DNA of 64,000 bases, taken from JANXQZ01 sp038225555. GTDB taxonomy: Bacteria > Acidobacteriota > Terriglobia > Bryobacterales > Bryobacteraceae. The notes beneath the pieces are model-generated. The model made no database searches and had not been told where the DNA came from. It was given only the letters and a program-made list of their open reading frames with translations. A program made the translations under genes and the position numbers. This document shows, in pieces, positions 36,101 to 44,500 of this stretch. The DNA lies in contig JBBRRB010000005.1 of NCBI GenBank assembly GCA_038225555.1, positions 62,001-126,000 of the forward strand, in the 5' to 3' direction. Numbering within the stretch: position 1 is the stretch's first letter; each line of letters starts with the position of its first letter.

Positions 36101-36915
36101 ACTGTGATTTTGGTAGTGAGATCGCCCCGTGCAACCGCGGTAGTGACATCGGCTATGTTGCGCACCTGATTCGTCAGATTGCTGGCCATCGAGTTGACGC
36201 TGTCGGTGAGATCTTTCCAGGTGCCCGCCACGCCGTTCACCTGCGCTTGGCCGCCGAGCTTGCCTTCGGTGCCGACTTCGCGAGCCACGCGGGTGACTTC
36301 GGACGCGAAAGAATTGAGCTGATCCACCATGGTGTTCACGACGCGGGCGGTTCGCAACACCTCGCCCTTGAGCGGGCGGCCTTCGACATCAAGGGCCATG
36401 GTTTGGGTAAGGTCGCCTTTCGCCACCGCGCCGATCACGCGCGCCACTTCGGTGGAAGGCTGAACCAGATCGCCGATCAGTCCGTTGACTGATTCGATGC
36501 AGTTAGCCCAATCGCCGGAACTGGTTCCAAGCGAAACCCGATGGGTGATTTTGCCTTCTTTCCCAACAGATTTGTTGATGCGCTCAAATTCCTTGGCCAT
36601 GCGCTCGTTCATTTCGAGCACGTCGTTGAGCGTGTCTGCGATCTTGCCGGCCACGCCGATCTGATCGGGAGGCATGCGGACAGAGAAGTCGCCGCGTTTG
36701 AAGGCGGTCAACACTCGCAGCAATTCGCGGCTGTCTAAAGTATCGGTGCGGAGCGCTTCGGCGACAGCCCCGGATTCGCCGTTTTGGTCTCCATTTTGGC
36801 CTTTGCTAGTGCGTCTCAACCATTGGGGACGGAGATTGTGAAAAAATGTTTCACTAGAAATCGCAGGCCGATACGTAGGAGCCGCTGGTAGAGCCCCACT
36901 GCGGAAACGGGACAA
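30106..36915 (-). CDS. Giant soluble hybrid histidine kinase with poly-HAMP repeats, GAF and three receivers
   Basis: The 2269-residue protein has no signal peptide and no membrane helix. After a variable N-terminus (1-60) come about a dozen tandem units of 92 residues, each a pair of HAMP-like segments: a VTTAVANGDLSRKI part and an ASEVTRVAREVGTEGKLGG part. Units 2-11 are nearly identical; the first and last two are divergent. A GAF domain (about 1310-1470) and a coiled coil follow, then HisKA with His1585 (MSHELRTPL), HATPase (about 1690-1810) and three receivers with Asp1925, Asp2047 and Asp2195. Poly-HAMP hybrid kinases recall fungal group III osmosensors. The start at 36915 is uncertain because no ribosome-binding site is obvious. 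It overlaps the next kinase gene by 4 bases. Confidence 0.94.
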   Translation of the reverse strand: MSRFRSGALPAAPTYRPAISSETFFHNLRPQWLRRTSKGQNGDQNGESGAVAEALRTDTLDSRELLRVLTAFKRGDFSVRMPPDQIGVAGKIADTLNDVLEMNERMAKEFERINKSVGKEGKITHRVSLGTSSGDWANCIESVNGLIGDLVQPSTEVARVIGAVAKGDLTQTMALDVEGRPLKGEVLRTARVVNTMVDQLNSFASEVTRVAREVGTEGKLGGQAQVNGVAGTWKDLTDSVNSMASNLTNQVRNIADVTTAVARGDLTTKITVDARGEISELKNTINTMVDQLSSFASEVTRVAREVGTEGELGGQADVKGVGGVWKDLTDSVNSMAGNLTAQVRNIANVTTAVANGDLSKKITVDVRGEILELKNTINTMVDQLNAFASEVTRVAREVGTEGKLGGQADVKGVGGVWKDLTDSVNSMGGNLTAQVRNIAEVTTAVANGDLSRKITVDVRGEILELKNTINTMVDQLNAFASEVTRVAREVGTEGKLGGQADVKGVAGVWADLTDSVNSMGGNLTAQVRNIAEVTTAVANGDLSRKITVSVRGEILELKNTINTMVDQLNGFASEVTRVAREVGTEGKLGGQADVKGVAGTWKDLTDGVNSMAGNLTGQVRNIAEVTTAVANGDLSRKITVDVRGEILELKNTINTMVDQLNGFASEVTRVAREVGTEGKLGGQAEVKGVAGTWKDLTESVNSMAGNLTNQVRNIAGVTTAVANGDLSRKITVDVRGEILELKNTINTMVDQLNGFASEVTRVAREVGTEGKLGGQAEVKGVAGTWKDLTDSVNSMAGNLTGQVRNIAEVTTAVARGDLSRKITVDVRGEILELKNTINVMVDQLNGFASEVTRVAREVGTEGKLGGQADVRGVGGVWKDLTDSVNSMASNLTGQVRNIAEVTTAVARGDLSRKITVDVRGEILELKNTINVMVDQLSSFASEVTRVAREVGTEGKLGGQADVRGVAGTWKDLTDSVNSMAGNLTSQVRNIAEVTTAVARGDLSRKITVDVRGEILELKNTINVMVDQLSSFASEVTRVAREVGTEGKLGGQADVRGVAGTWKDLTDSVNSMAGNLTSQVRNIAQVTTAVANGDLSRKITVDVRGEILELKNTINTMVDQLNSFASEVTRVAREVGTEGKLGGQADVKGVAGPWKDLTDNVNFMAANLTTQVRGIAKVVTAAANGDLKRKLVLETKGEIAELAETINGMIDTLAVFADQVSTVAREVGIEGKLGGQARVPGAAGIWRDLTNNVNQLAANLTTQVRAIAEVATAVTKGDLTRAIAVEAQGEVANLKDNINEMILNLKETTRKNTDQDWLKTNVARFTNMLQGQRDLIAVARMILSELAPLVNAHQGVFYINDTDENQQLLKLLASYAYKERKSLANQFRPGEGLVGQCALEKERILLTCVPADYIKISSGLGEATPLDIVVLPVLFEGEVKAVVELASFHHFSEIHLAFLDQLTQSMGIVLNTIAATMRTEQLLAKSQALAEELQSQQRELTEGNRRLEQQASTLQASEELLRKQQDQLQHTNAELQEKAQLLADQKSEVETKNREVELAKQALEEKAEQLALTSKYKSEFLANMSHELRTPLNSLLILAQMLAENAEGKLTPKQVQFAQTIYQSGTELLSLINDILDLAKIESGMMAVDLDQVFLADLQDYAARTFRHVAEEKSLQFEIDIDQNLPKTIYTDPKRLQQVLKNLLSNALKFTDRGKVLMTVQRAQDGWSPAHPILSQAESVIAFGVTDTGIGISEDQQGVIFEAFRQADGGTSRKYGGTGLGLSISRELTRLLGGELKVESKVGEGSTFTLYLPANYVAAPAPPREQRRKELPPPPRKIEAKPESRSSMAAPEKVAASAFQPVEVQDDRDNLKPGDKVLLIVEDDPTFARILCDLAHDRDLKVVVALRGDRGLSLARELHPNAITLDIRLPDMAGWTLLDRLKHEPATSHIPVHVISIDVDRRRGLSLGAMSYLEKSIDKQALIDIFDKVRNSVDRNERNLLVVEYDETQRKRLAELISAADVQTTFVNTGEEALTAVAGRKFDCVVIDLKQPDMNVFDFIEKLQRRPGGLELPVIVYTGDDLAPDEEDKLKEVAKTALVRGVHSAERMLEETALFLHRVEANIPEDQRRVLEQARQKKDSWIAGGRVLIVDDDVRNIFALTSVLERHKLKVVYAESGREALEILDKMPGIELVLMDIMMPEMDGYQTTRAIRQIPQFRKLPIIALTAKAMKGDREKCLEAGTSDYIAKPVNLDDLIWLLRAWLPRVAEQQ
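33360..36340. repeat. 276-bp tandem coding repeats (poly-HAMP region)
   Basis: About ten to eleven near-identical 276-base units lie in tandem inside the giant kinase gene; the same words recur every 276 bases (for example near 33585 and 33861). They encode the 92-residue HAMP-pair unit. The high identity invites recombination and assembly collapse. Confidence 0.92.
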
Positions 36916-37310
36916 GGAGTGCTCGATTTCTTCGGTGTTGCCGCGATAGGGTCTAAGCCGCCTTCCAGTTCAAGTTGCCGCCCTTGTAGCTTATGCAGCC
37001 GGAGTAATCGGATTGCCGGGCAGCCTCAAACTTCGCAGGCTTCCGAACATGTCGGCCCTCCTCTGGATGATGCTGGCAGCAACTATCTGGCCGACGCTCC
37101 ATCGCTCCATTTTGAGCTTCGCGGGGCTGGTGCTAGAAACCAATACACGCTTGTCTTCCACAACCAAGCCGATCAAATTTTTGGTCTGCGGTGAATCTTC
37201 TTCTCTAAGAAACCTTAGACCGTCCCGACAGTCTACAAAGGGTAGAGTTCGTGTATGCGACACTGCTATGGTAAAGGTTTGTACACCTGAATCGCTAGAA
37301 AGGAAAAACA
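36916..37310. other. Intergenic region without a supported gene
   Basis: The stretch lies between the divergent giant kinase and YtxH genes. The short open frames in it have no recognisable family, signal peptide or ribosome-binding site. An AAAGGA precedes the YtxH ATG. Promoters for both sides must lie here, but none can be singled out. Confidence 0.5.
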
Positions 37311-37658
37311 ATGGAAGATAACAACAACATTTCTTATTTCTTTCTGGGCCTGGGCTTGGGAGTTGCAGTCGGACTCCTGTTTGCGCCTCAAACGGGCTCA
37401 GAAACTCGTGACTTGCTGATGAGCAAAGCTGATGACGGCAAAGACTATCTCCGTCGGCGTACCGAAGATCTCCGAGATTCGGCGGGGGATTTGGTCGACA
37501 AAGGCCGGACGGCTGCCAGCGACTTGGTTGACAAAGGCCGAAGCGTTGTCGCTAAACAGAAAGACCAGTTGAATGCGGCCGTGGAAGCGGGTAAACAGGC
37601 GTATCGCGAGACGGTCGGAACACCCGGCCAAAGCGCCGAACCCAACCCCTTGTCCTAA
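37311..37658 (+). CDS. YtxH-like (gas vesicle-type) protein
   Basis: The 115-residue protein has one N-terminal membrane helix (SYFFLGLGLGVAVGLLFAPQTGSETR). The sequence GLLFAPQTGSETRD is the YtxH signature. Then comes an amphipathic, apolipoprotein-like helix with repeats such as DLVDKGRTAASDLVDKGRSV. YtxH-like proteins are envelope-associated and stress-linked in Bacillus, but their biochemical role is unknown. A second membrane-anchored helical protein follows 21 bases later, with the same general shape, so the two may work together. Confidence 0.87.
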   Translation: MEDNNNISYFFLGLGLGVAVGLLFAPQTGSETRDLLMSKADDGKDYLRRRTEDLRDSAGDLVDKGRTAASDLVDKGRSVVAKQKDQLNAAVEAGKQAYRETVGTPGQSAEPNPLS

Positions 37659-37679
37659 GACCGGGAGCCTTGAATCGCC

Positions 37680-38186
37680 ATGGATCAAATGACGTTGCTA
37701 TACATCATCGCGGCTTTCGTGCTGGTAGCCGCTATCGCTTTGTGTGTCCAGGCGGGCTTTCTCTTCGGAATGTATAAAGCTACCAAAGCTTTGGAGGAGA
37801 AAGTTATCCCGCTTCTCCCCAAAGTTGAAGGGCTCATCGAGACTGCTCGAAGCACCGTTGAGCACGGCAAAAAGCAGATGGTGGATATAACCGGCAAAGC
37901 CAACTCCATTCTGGACTCGACCAAGCTCCAATTGGCGAAGGTCGATGAAGTTGTGACCGATGCTACCAGCAGAGCTAAAGTTCAGATGGAACGCGTAGAG
38001 ATGGTCCTGGACGATACTATGAGCCGGGCGCATGAGACCGTGGCGACGGTGCATAACGGGATCATGCGGCCGCTCCGCGAGATCAACGGCATCGCGGTGG
38101 GAGTCAAGACTGCGCTGAATCACATGACACGTGGCGGGCGTCCCAGTGTGGCTCAGGTGACCAGCGACGAAGAAATGTTCATTTGA
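37680..38186 (+). CDS. Membrane-anchored helical protein (DUF948-like)
   Basis: The 168-residue protein has one N-terminal membrane helix (LLYIIAAFVLVAAIALCVQAGFLFGMYK). A long amphipathic helical region with heptad character follows: VEGLIETARSTVEHGKKQMV, ANSILDSTKLQLAKVDEVVTD and RVEMVLDDTMSRAHETVATV. This matches small DUF948-like envelope proteins. It follows the YtxH-like gene in the same direction and ends 2 bases before the stop of the convergent pgm gene. No enzymatic function is suggested. Confidence 0.8.
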   Translation: MDQMTLLYIIAAFVLVAAIALCVQAGFLFGMYKATKALEEKVIPLLPKVEGLIETARSTVEHGKKQMVDITGKANSILDSTKLQLAKVDEVVTDATSRAKVQMERVEMVLDDTMSRAHETVATVHNGIMRPLREINGIAVGVKTALNHMTRGGRPSVAQVTSDEEMFI

Positions 38187-38188
38187 AG

Positions 38189-39829
38189 TTACCTCAGCGA
38201 GTCATTCACGATTTGTTGCGCCTCGCGAACGATACTCTCAAGGTGAGAGTGGCTGATCAAACTCTCGCCGTAGATTTTATAGACATTCTCCGTGCCTGAA
38301 GGTCGAGCGGCAAACCACCCGCTTGCCGCAATGACCTTCAGTCCGCCTATCGGTTCATCGTTGGCGGGCGCTTTGGTGAGCTTTGCGGTAATCGGTTCGC
38401 CAGCCAGCTCGGTTGCCTTCACTGCCTGAGGGGAAAGCCTTGCCAGCGAGGTTTTCTGCTCTGGCGTGGCCGGGGCGTCGATGCGAGTGTAGTAAGGTAT
38501 TCCGAATTCTCGAGTGAGATCCGCGAAGTGATCGCCGGGATCCCTGCCTGTCACAGCCGTCAATTCTGCCGACAGCAGGTCCATAATGAGACCGTCTTTG
38601 TCGGTGGTCCACACCGAACCGTCGCGCCGGAGAAAACTCGCTCCCGCGCTCTCCTCGCCTCCGAAACACATGGTGCCGTCAAACAAGCCGCCCGCAAAGT
38701 ATTTGAAGCCCACGGGAACCTCCGCTAGCTTGCGGTGAAGCGAATCGACTACTTTGTCAATCAGGCTGCTGCTAACCAGGGTCTTGCCGACGGCTGAGTT
38801 GACCGGCCACTTGGAGCGATGAGTTAGCAAGTAGCGAATGGCAACCGCTAAGTAATGATTCGGATTCATCAGACCGGCCGCAGGCGTTACGATGCCATGC
38901 CGGTCCGCGTCGGGATCATTGCCAAACGCCAATTGAAAATCGGCCCGCAAGCCCACCAGCTTTGCCATCGCGTAGGGGCTTGAGCAATCCATCCGAATCT
39001 TGCCGTCATGATCCACTGTCATGAACGAGAACGTTGGGTCCACCGCGGTGTTCACGACGGTAAGATTGATGCCGTATTTTTCGCGAATCGGCTCCCAATA
39101 AGGGAGCGACGCGCCGCCCAAGGGATCGACGCCCAGCTTGAGTCCTGACGAACGGATAGCGTCCATGTCGATCACGCTGGCGAGGTCGTTCACATACGGC
39201 CAAATGAAATCATGCAGGTGCGTAGTGGAGGCCTTGAGCGCGGTCTCGAAGGGAACGCGCTTGACCTCGCGGTTCGCCGCGCGAAGAAGCTGGTTGGCGC
39301 GATCCTGGATCCAGCTCGTAACGTCGGATTCAGCCGGTCCCCCGTTTGGCGGGTTGTATTTGAACCCTCCATCCCGAGGCGGATTGTGCGAAGGAGTGAT
39401 CACGATCCCATCCGCCCGCGAGTTCGGGTGAGCCTTGTTCCAAGTCAGAATGGAGTACGAAATGACGGGAGTGGGCGTGAAGCTATCGTGCTCGGCGATC
39501 ATGGTCTCAACGCCGTTGGCGGCCAGAACCTCGAGCGCAGTCCTTTGCGCCGGCTCCGAGAGGGCGTGGGTGTCCTTTCCCAGGTAAAGGGGTCCGGCGA
39601 TATTGTGCCCATGTCGGAATTCGCAAATGGCTTGGGTGATCGCTAGAATGTGCGCTTGATTGAAGCTTCCCTCGCTGGAAGTGCCGCGGTGGCCGCTGGT
39701 GCCGAAGCTGACGAGTTGGCGGGAATCGTCGAGATCGGGCTGGCGTTCGAGGTAGTCGCGCTCGAGCCTGGCGGGGTCGATGAGGAGGTCGGCCGGGGCG
39801 GGTTTGCCTGCGAGGGGAGAGATCGCCAT
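38189..39829 (-). CDS. pgm: Phosphoglucomutase (alpha-D-glucose phosphate-specific)
   Basis: The 546-residue protein has the same length as E. coli Pgm. The key pieces are SFGTSGHRGTS near residue 41, the phosphoserine loop VITPSHNPPRDGGFKYNPPNGGPA, the metal loop FGNDPDADRHGI, the sugar-binding loop GGEESAGASF, and the phosphate-binding end RPSGTENVYKIYGES. The enzyme interconverts glucose-1-phosphate and glucose-6-phosphate for glycogen, trehalose and cell-wall polysaccharide metabolism. It converges with the YtxH/DUF948 pair. The upstream acyl-CoA dehydrogenase gene is 21 bases away on the same strand. Confidence 0.97.
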   Translation of the reverse strand: MAISPLAGKPAPADLLIDPARLERDYLERQPDLDDSRQLVSFGTSGHRGTSSEGSFNQAHILAITQAICEFRHGHNIAGPLYLGKDTHALSEPAQRTALEVLAANGVETMIAEHDSFTPTPVISYSILTWNKAHPNSRADGIVITPSHNPPRDGGFKYNPPNGGPAESDVTSWIQDRANQLLRAANREVKRVPFETALKASTTHLHDFIWPYVNDLASVIDMDAIRSSGLKLGVDPLGGASLPYWEPIREKYGINLTVVNTAVDPTFSFMTVDHDGKIRMDCSSPYAMAKLVGLRADFQLAFGNDPDADRHGIVTPAAGLMNPNHYLAVAIRYLLTHRSKWPVNSAVGKTLVSSSLIDKVVDSLHRKLAEVPVGFKYFAGGLFDGTMCFGGEESAGASFLRRDGSVWTTDKDGLIMDLLSAELTAVTGRDPGDHFADLTREFGIPYYTRIDAPATPEQKTSLARLSPQAVKATELAGEPITAKLTKAPANDEPIGGLKVIAASGWFAARPSGTENVYKIYGESLISHSHLESIVREAQQIVNDSLR

Positions 39830-39850
39830 GTCCTCTTATTATGTATGCGG

Positions 39851-41440
39851 CTAAGCCGAAAAGGCCCTGTCGAGCACTTTCCGAGACTCCACCCGCGCGG
39901 GAAGCGTTCCGAATGCTCGTCCGCCTTCCCCACCAAGCCGCGTCCTGCAAAATGCATCGGACACAAATGACGGACTATGCCTGATCAACAAGCTCGCCTG
40001 CAAAGCCAGCGCGAGATCTTCAGCCAGTCGCCGTGCTTCTACTTCCGACGCCTCCTGCTGCAAGCGCGATTCCAGCCCACCTGCAAAAGCGTCAAACCGT
40101 GCATCCTCGCCTTTGGCCAGACGAATCTCCGCAACCAAGCTGTCCACGGATTCAGGCTCCTTCCGCATGGCTCGCAGAATATCCAGGCAGATTACGTTGC
40201 CCGACCCTTCCCAAATCGAGTTTAGCGGCGATTCGCGAAAGAGCCTCGGCATGATGCACTCCTCCACAAAGCCGTTGCCGCCCAGGCATTCCAATGCTTC
40301 GCCCACCGACGCCGCAGCTCGTTTGCAGATCCAATACTTTGCCACCGCTGTCGCCAGCCTCGCGAAACTGCCACCTTGATCGAAGGCGCGCGCTAAACGC
40401 ATAGTCAGCAAAGTGGCCGCTTCCGATTCCAGCGCCAGATCCGCCAGCACATTCTGCATCAGCGGCTGCTCAATCAGAAGTTTGCCGAACGCGCTTCTAT
40501 GCCGACAATGGTGGATCGCCTGCGAGAGCGCCTGCCTGATCAGCGCGGCCGACCCGATCACGCAGTCGAGCCTGGTGTGCCGAACCATTTCGATGATGGC
40601 CGGCACTCCGCGCCCCTCCTCGCCGATGCGCCGCGCGTGCGCGCTGGCGAATTCCACCTCGCCCGAAGCATTTGATCGGTTGCCGAGTTTCGCCTTCAGC
40701 CGCTGGATGTGGAAGCCATTGCGTCTCCCGTCATGCCAGCGCGGAAGCAGGAAGCAAGTCATTCCACTGGGTGCTTGAGCTAAAACCAGAAAGGCGTCGG
40801 ACATCGGAGCGGAGCAGAACCACTTATGGCCGGTGATCAGATACCCGTCGCCAGCGGGCTCGGCAACGCTTGTGTTCGCACGCACATCGGACCCGCCCTG
40901 CTTCTCGGTCATCGCCATGCCGATCAGCACTCCGGTTTTCTCGACTGGTGGCCGAAAGCGTTCGTCGTAGTTCGTCGACTCCAGCCCCGGCTTCCAGAGA
41001 GCCGCCATATCGGGCTGCTTATTCAGCGCCGGAACCGCCGAATAGGTCATGGAAATAGGACAGGTATGCCCCTGCTCGTTTTGCGACGCCAGCAGCATCA
41101 GAACGGCGCGGGCAGCGTGGGCTCCCGGCCTCGGCTCTACCCACGGCGAATTGTGCAACCCATGAGCGACCGACATCCGCATCAGGTGGTGCCACGCCGG
41201 ATGGAATTCCACTTCGTCGATCCGCTCGCCAAAACGGTCGTGCGTTCGCAGAACCGGCGGATACTCGTTGGCCTGAAATCCCCAACGGATGACTTCTTCG
41301 CTTCCCGCCAGCCGTCCGAACTCGCTCACCCTGGGTTCCGCCCACTGGGCGCACTCCCGTTGCAACGCTTCCGACAGTACCGCATCCGATGTGAACAGGT
41401 TATAGTCCACGAGCGGAGGAGGCTGGTTCCCGGAGGCCAT
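39851..41440 (-). CDS. aidB: AidB-like acyl-CoA dehydrogenase
   Basis: The 529-residue protein follows E. coli AidB closely in motifs: CPISMTYSAVPAL, GMAMTEKQGGSDVRANT, HKWFCSAPMSDAFLVLAQ, KLGNRSNASGEVEF, FGKLLIEQPLMQNVLADLAL and NSIWEGSGNVICLDILRAM. AidB is an FAD flavoprotein of the acyl-CoA dehydrogenase superfamily that also binds DNA in the alkylation-stress response; its natural reaction is unsettled. The C-terminal region is a little shorter than the E. coli protein's. The gene lies 21 bases upstream of pgm. Confidence 0.92.
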   Translation of the reverse strand: MASGNQPPPLVDYNLFTSDAVLSEALQRECAQWAEPRVSEFGRLAGSEEVIRWGFQANEYPPVLRTHDRFGERIDEVEFHPAWHHLMRMSVAHGLHNSPWVEPRPGAHAARAVLMLLASQNEQGHTCPISMTYSAVPALNKQPDMAALWKPGLESTNYDERFRPPVEKTGVLIGMAMTEKQGGSDVRANTSVAEPAGDGYLITGHKWFCSAPMSDAFLVLAQAPSGMTCFLLPRWHDGRRNGFHIQRLKAKLGNRSNASGEVEFASAHARRIGEEGRGVPAIIEMVRHTRLDCVIGSAALIRQALSQAIHHCRHRSAFGKLLIEQPLMQNVLADLALESEAATLLTMRLARAFDQGGSFARLATAVAKYWICKRAAASVGEALECLGGNGFVEECIMPRLFRESPLNSIWEGSGNVICLDILRAMRKEPESVDSLVAEIRLAKGEDARFDAFAGGLESRLQQEASEVEARRLAEDLALALQASLLIRHSPSFVSDAFCRTRLGGEGGRAFGTLPARVESRKVLDRAFSA

Positions 41441-41517
41441 TAAATCAGCATAACCTTTATGAAAATGAGTAGTTTAGCTGTATCGTCGAGAGTAGGGGCG
41501 ACCTCTAACAACTGGGT

Positions 41518-44500
41518 ATGAGCACAACGTTCGTTTTCTATGATCCGACTGGCCGCCGCTGGATTCGTTTTCGGCGGGCATTCGGAATCACTGGCATCGT
41601 CTTTGCCATCTTGCTGGTTCTGTTTATCCTCAGCGTGATCAGTAATCCTCAGTTGCCCTCGCTGGGACTGCCTTCGGTCCAGCATCTCGCGAATTTCAGC
41701 GAAGTTTCCATCATCACGCGAGGCGAGAAGGCCACCAAGGCAATCCCCTACAAATTTCATAAGCCGGTCACCTACGTCAAGAACGGCGGCAATCCCGTGC
41801 TGCATCCCCGCAGCGCTATCAAGCCTCGCGAGGACCAGCCGCTCGTGTTCGGGTTCTATGTGAATTGGGACGAGGCCAGCAAAGTTTCGCTGCGCATGAA
41901 CTTGGCCCATCTCACGCATCTGGTCCCTGAATGGCTGACTCTTAAGAACGGCAACGGCGACGTGGACGACCAGTCCGATGAACAAGTGGTACAGATCGCC
42001 AGGGATGCGAAGCTCCCGATTCTAGCCGAGATCAATAACTACCGCGATGGCTGGCAGGCGGGCGATTTGCACAAAGTTCTGAACAATCCGTCAGCACGCG
42101 AGAATCTGATCGACAATATTTTCGCCAACCTGCAGGAGCATAAATTCGCGGGCGTGAACATCGATTTCGAACAGTTGCCAGGCAAAGATCGCGCCAAGAT
42201 GGTCGATTTCATGCAGCAGCTCGGCGCGAAGATGAAGCCCGCAGGTCTGATCCTGACCGAATCGGTCCCTACTGACGACGACGGCAGCTATGACATCAAG
42301 CGACTCGCCGAAATCAACGATTTCATCGTGCCGATGGTTTATGACCAGCACTATCAGTCTGGCGCACCGGGTCCGGTTGCGTCCGAAGAGTGGTTCCAGG
42401 AACAGCTCGCGGCGCTTCTGAAGCAGCTGCCGCCGGCTAAGACAGTGATCGGTTTCGGCAACTACGGATATGACTGGGTGATCGGTTCGCGCAAGGGCGG
42501 TGTGGAAGTTACATACGGCGACGTGATTGCTGCGGCGGTGGCCAACAAGGCGCGGATCGAATGGAATAAAGATACCCAAAACCCGTACCTGAAGTTCCAG
42601 AGCGGCGGGGATCGGCACGAGGTCTGGTTCCTGGATGCCGTCACGGCGCTCAACCATATTGAAGATGTGTCCAGCAACGGGTATCGAGGCGTAGCGCTGT
42701 GGCGGCTAGGCGCCGAAGACCCCGGCATGTGGACCGCGATTCCCCAACACGGATGGCCCGACCAGACCTTTAACGCAGGCGCACTGTTCCATCTAACCGC
42801 TCAAAAATCGGTTCAACATTACGGCGAAGGCGAAGTGCTACGCATTGTCGATCGCCCGCGCGACGGATCGCGCAACGTTTGGAAGGATAAGGAGGGCGAC
42901 TTCGAGGAGACATACCAATCGCTGCCTTCGTACTACGTGCTCGAGCACACTGGCGGGTCGCTTCCGAAGAAGATGACGATCACCTTCGATGACGGTCCGT
43001 CGGACTATACCAGCGCCGTGCTCGACATTTTGAAGCAGAAACAAGTTGCGGCGACGTTTTTTGTGATCGGCGAAAACGCTGAGCAGTACCCGAGTGAGGT
43101 TCGGCGCGAGTACGCCGAAGGCCACGTAATCGGGAATCACACGTATACTCATCCCAATGTGGCCAAAGAATCCGAGGAAGCCACCAATCTGGAATTAAAC
43201 ACGACTCTGCGGCTGATCGAGCATGACACTGGGCACGGGTCGATTTTATTTCGGCCTCCCTATAACGCGGACAGCGAGCCCCAGACGCCGGAGGAACTGC
43301 TGCCCATTCAGCGCGCCCAGGATCGGGGTTACATCACGATAGGCGAGAAGATCGATCCCCGCGATTGGGAAATCGGCACGACGGCAGACAAAATTCTGGC
43401 CCAGGTGATGGAGCAAAAAGACGATGGACACATGATCCTGCTGCACGACGGAGGCGGAGATCGAAGCCCCACCCTGGCCGCTCTGCCTCGCATCATCGAT
43501 ACGCTGCGGGCGCAGGGATATCAATTTGTGCCGCTTGAAGAGTTGATGGGCCGCACGCGCGATCAGCTCATGCCGGTACCGAGCGCGAAGGAACAGCGCT
43601 GGGCCAGCATCGAAGGCGACGCTCTGATTACGAAAGGAAACTTCAAGAAGGCGATCGGCCTGCTGTTTCTGGTGGCGATCTATCTTACGCTGCTCCGTTC
43701 GCTTGTGTATGGCGTTCTGGCGATCTTCGAAAAACGGAAGGCGAGCAAGCGCGTATTCGATCCGAACTATCGGCCGGGAGTATCCGTAGTCGTCGCGGCC
43801 TACAACGAAGAAATGGTCATCCGACGGACGGTTCAGTCGATTCTCGATAACGGATATCCGGATGTGGACGTGGTGGTCGTGAATGACGGATCGAAAGACC
43901 GGACGCTCGAGGTGCTGCATGAAGCATTCGACAACGAGCCGCGCGTGCGGGTGCTGACGCAGGCAAATCAGGGGAAGTCCGCTGCGCTGAATCATGGGAT
44001 TGGAGCGTCGAAGCACGAGATCCTGGTGGCGCTCGATGCCGACACCATTTTCCGCAAGGGGACCATCGGGATGCTCGTCCGGCATTTCTCCGATTCCAAA
44101 GTGGGCGCGGTTTCAGGGAATGCCCGGGTGGGCAATCGCCGCAGGCTGATTACGCGGTTCCAGTCCATTGAATACATCTGCGGCTTCAACCTGGACCGCC
44201 GCGCGCTCGATTTGTTGAACGCCATTACCGTGGTCCCGGGCGCGGTGGGGGCGTGGCGCAAGGACCTGATCCTGAGCGTGGGCGGCTTTGGAGATGATAC
44301 GCTCGCCGAGGATACCGACCTTACTCTGGCGATTCGCAGGCTTGGGTACGAGATCCGTTATGAAGAGAACGCGATCGCGTACACCGAGGCTCCGGAGACT
44401 ACCAGAGATCTTGCCAAGCAGCGGTTCCGCTGGGCGTTTGGGACCTTGCAAGCTGCGTGGAAGCATCGCGACGCGACATTCAATTGGAACTACGGGTATC

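Noticed and set aside
33360..36340. Tandem repeats considered as a CRISPR array
   Set aside because: Units are 276 bases, coding and in frame, with no short repeat-spacer pattern.
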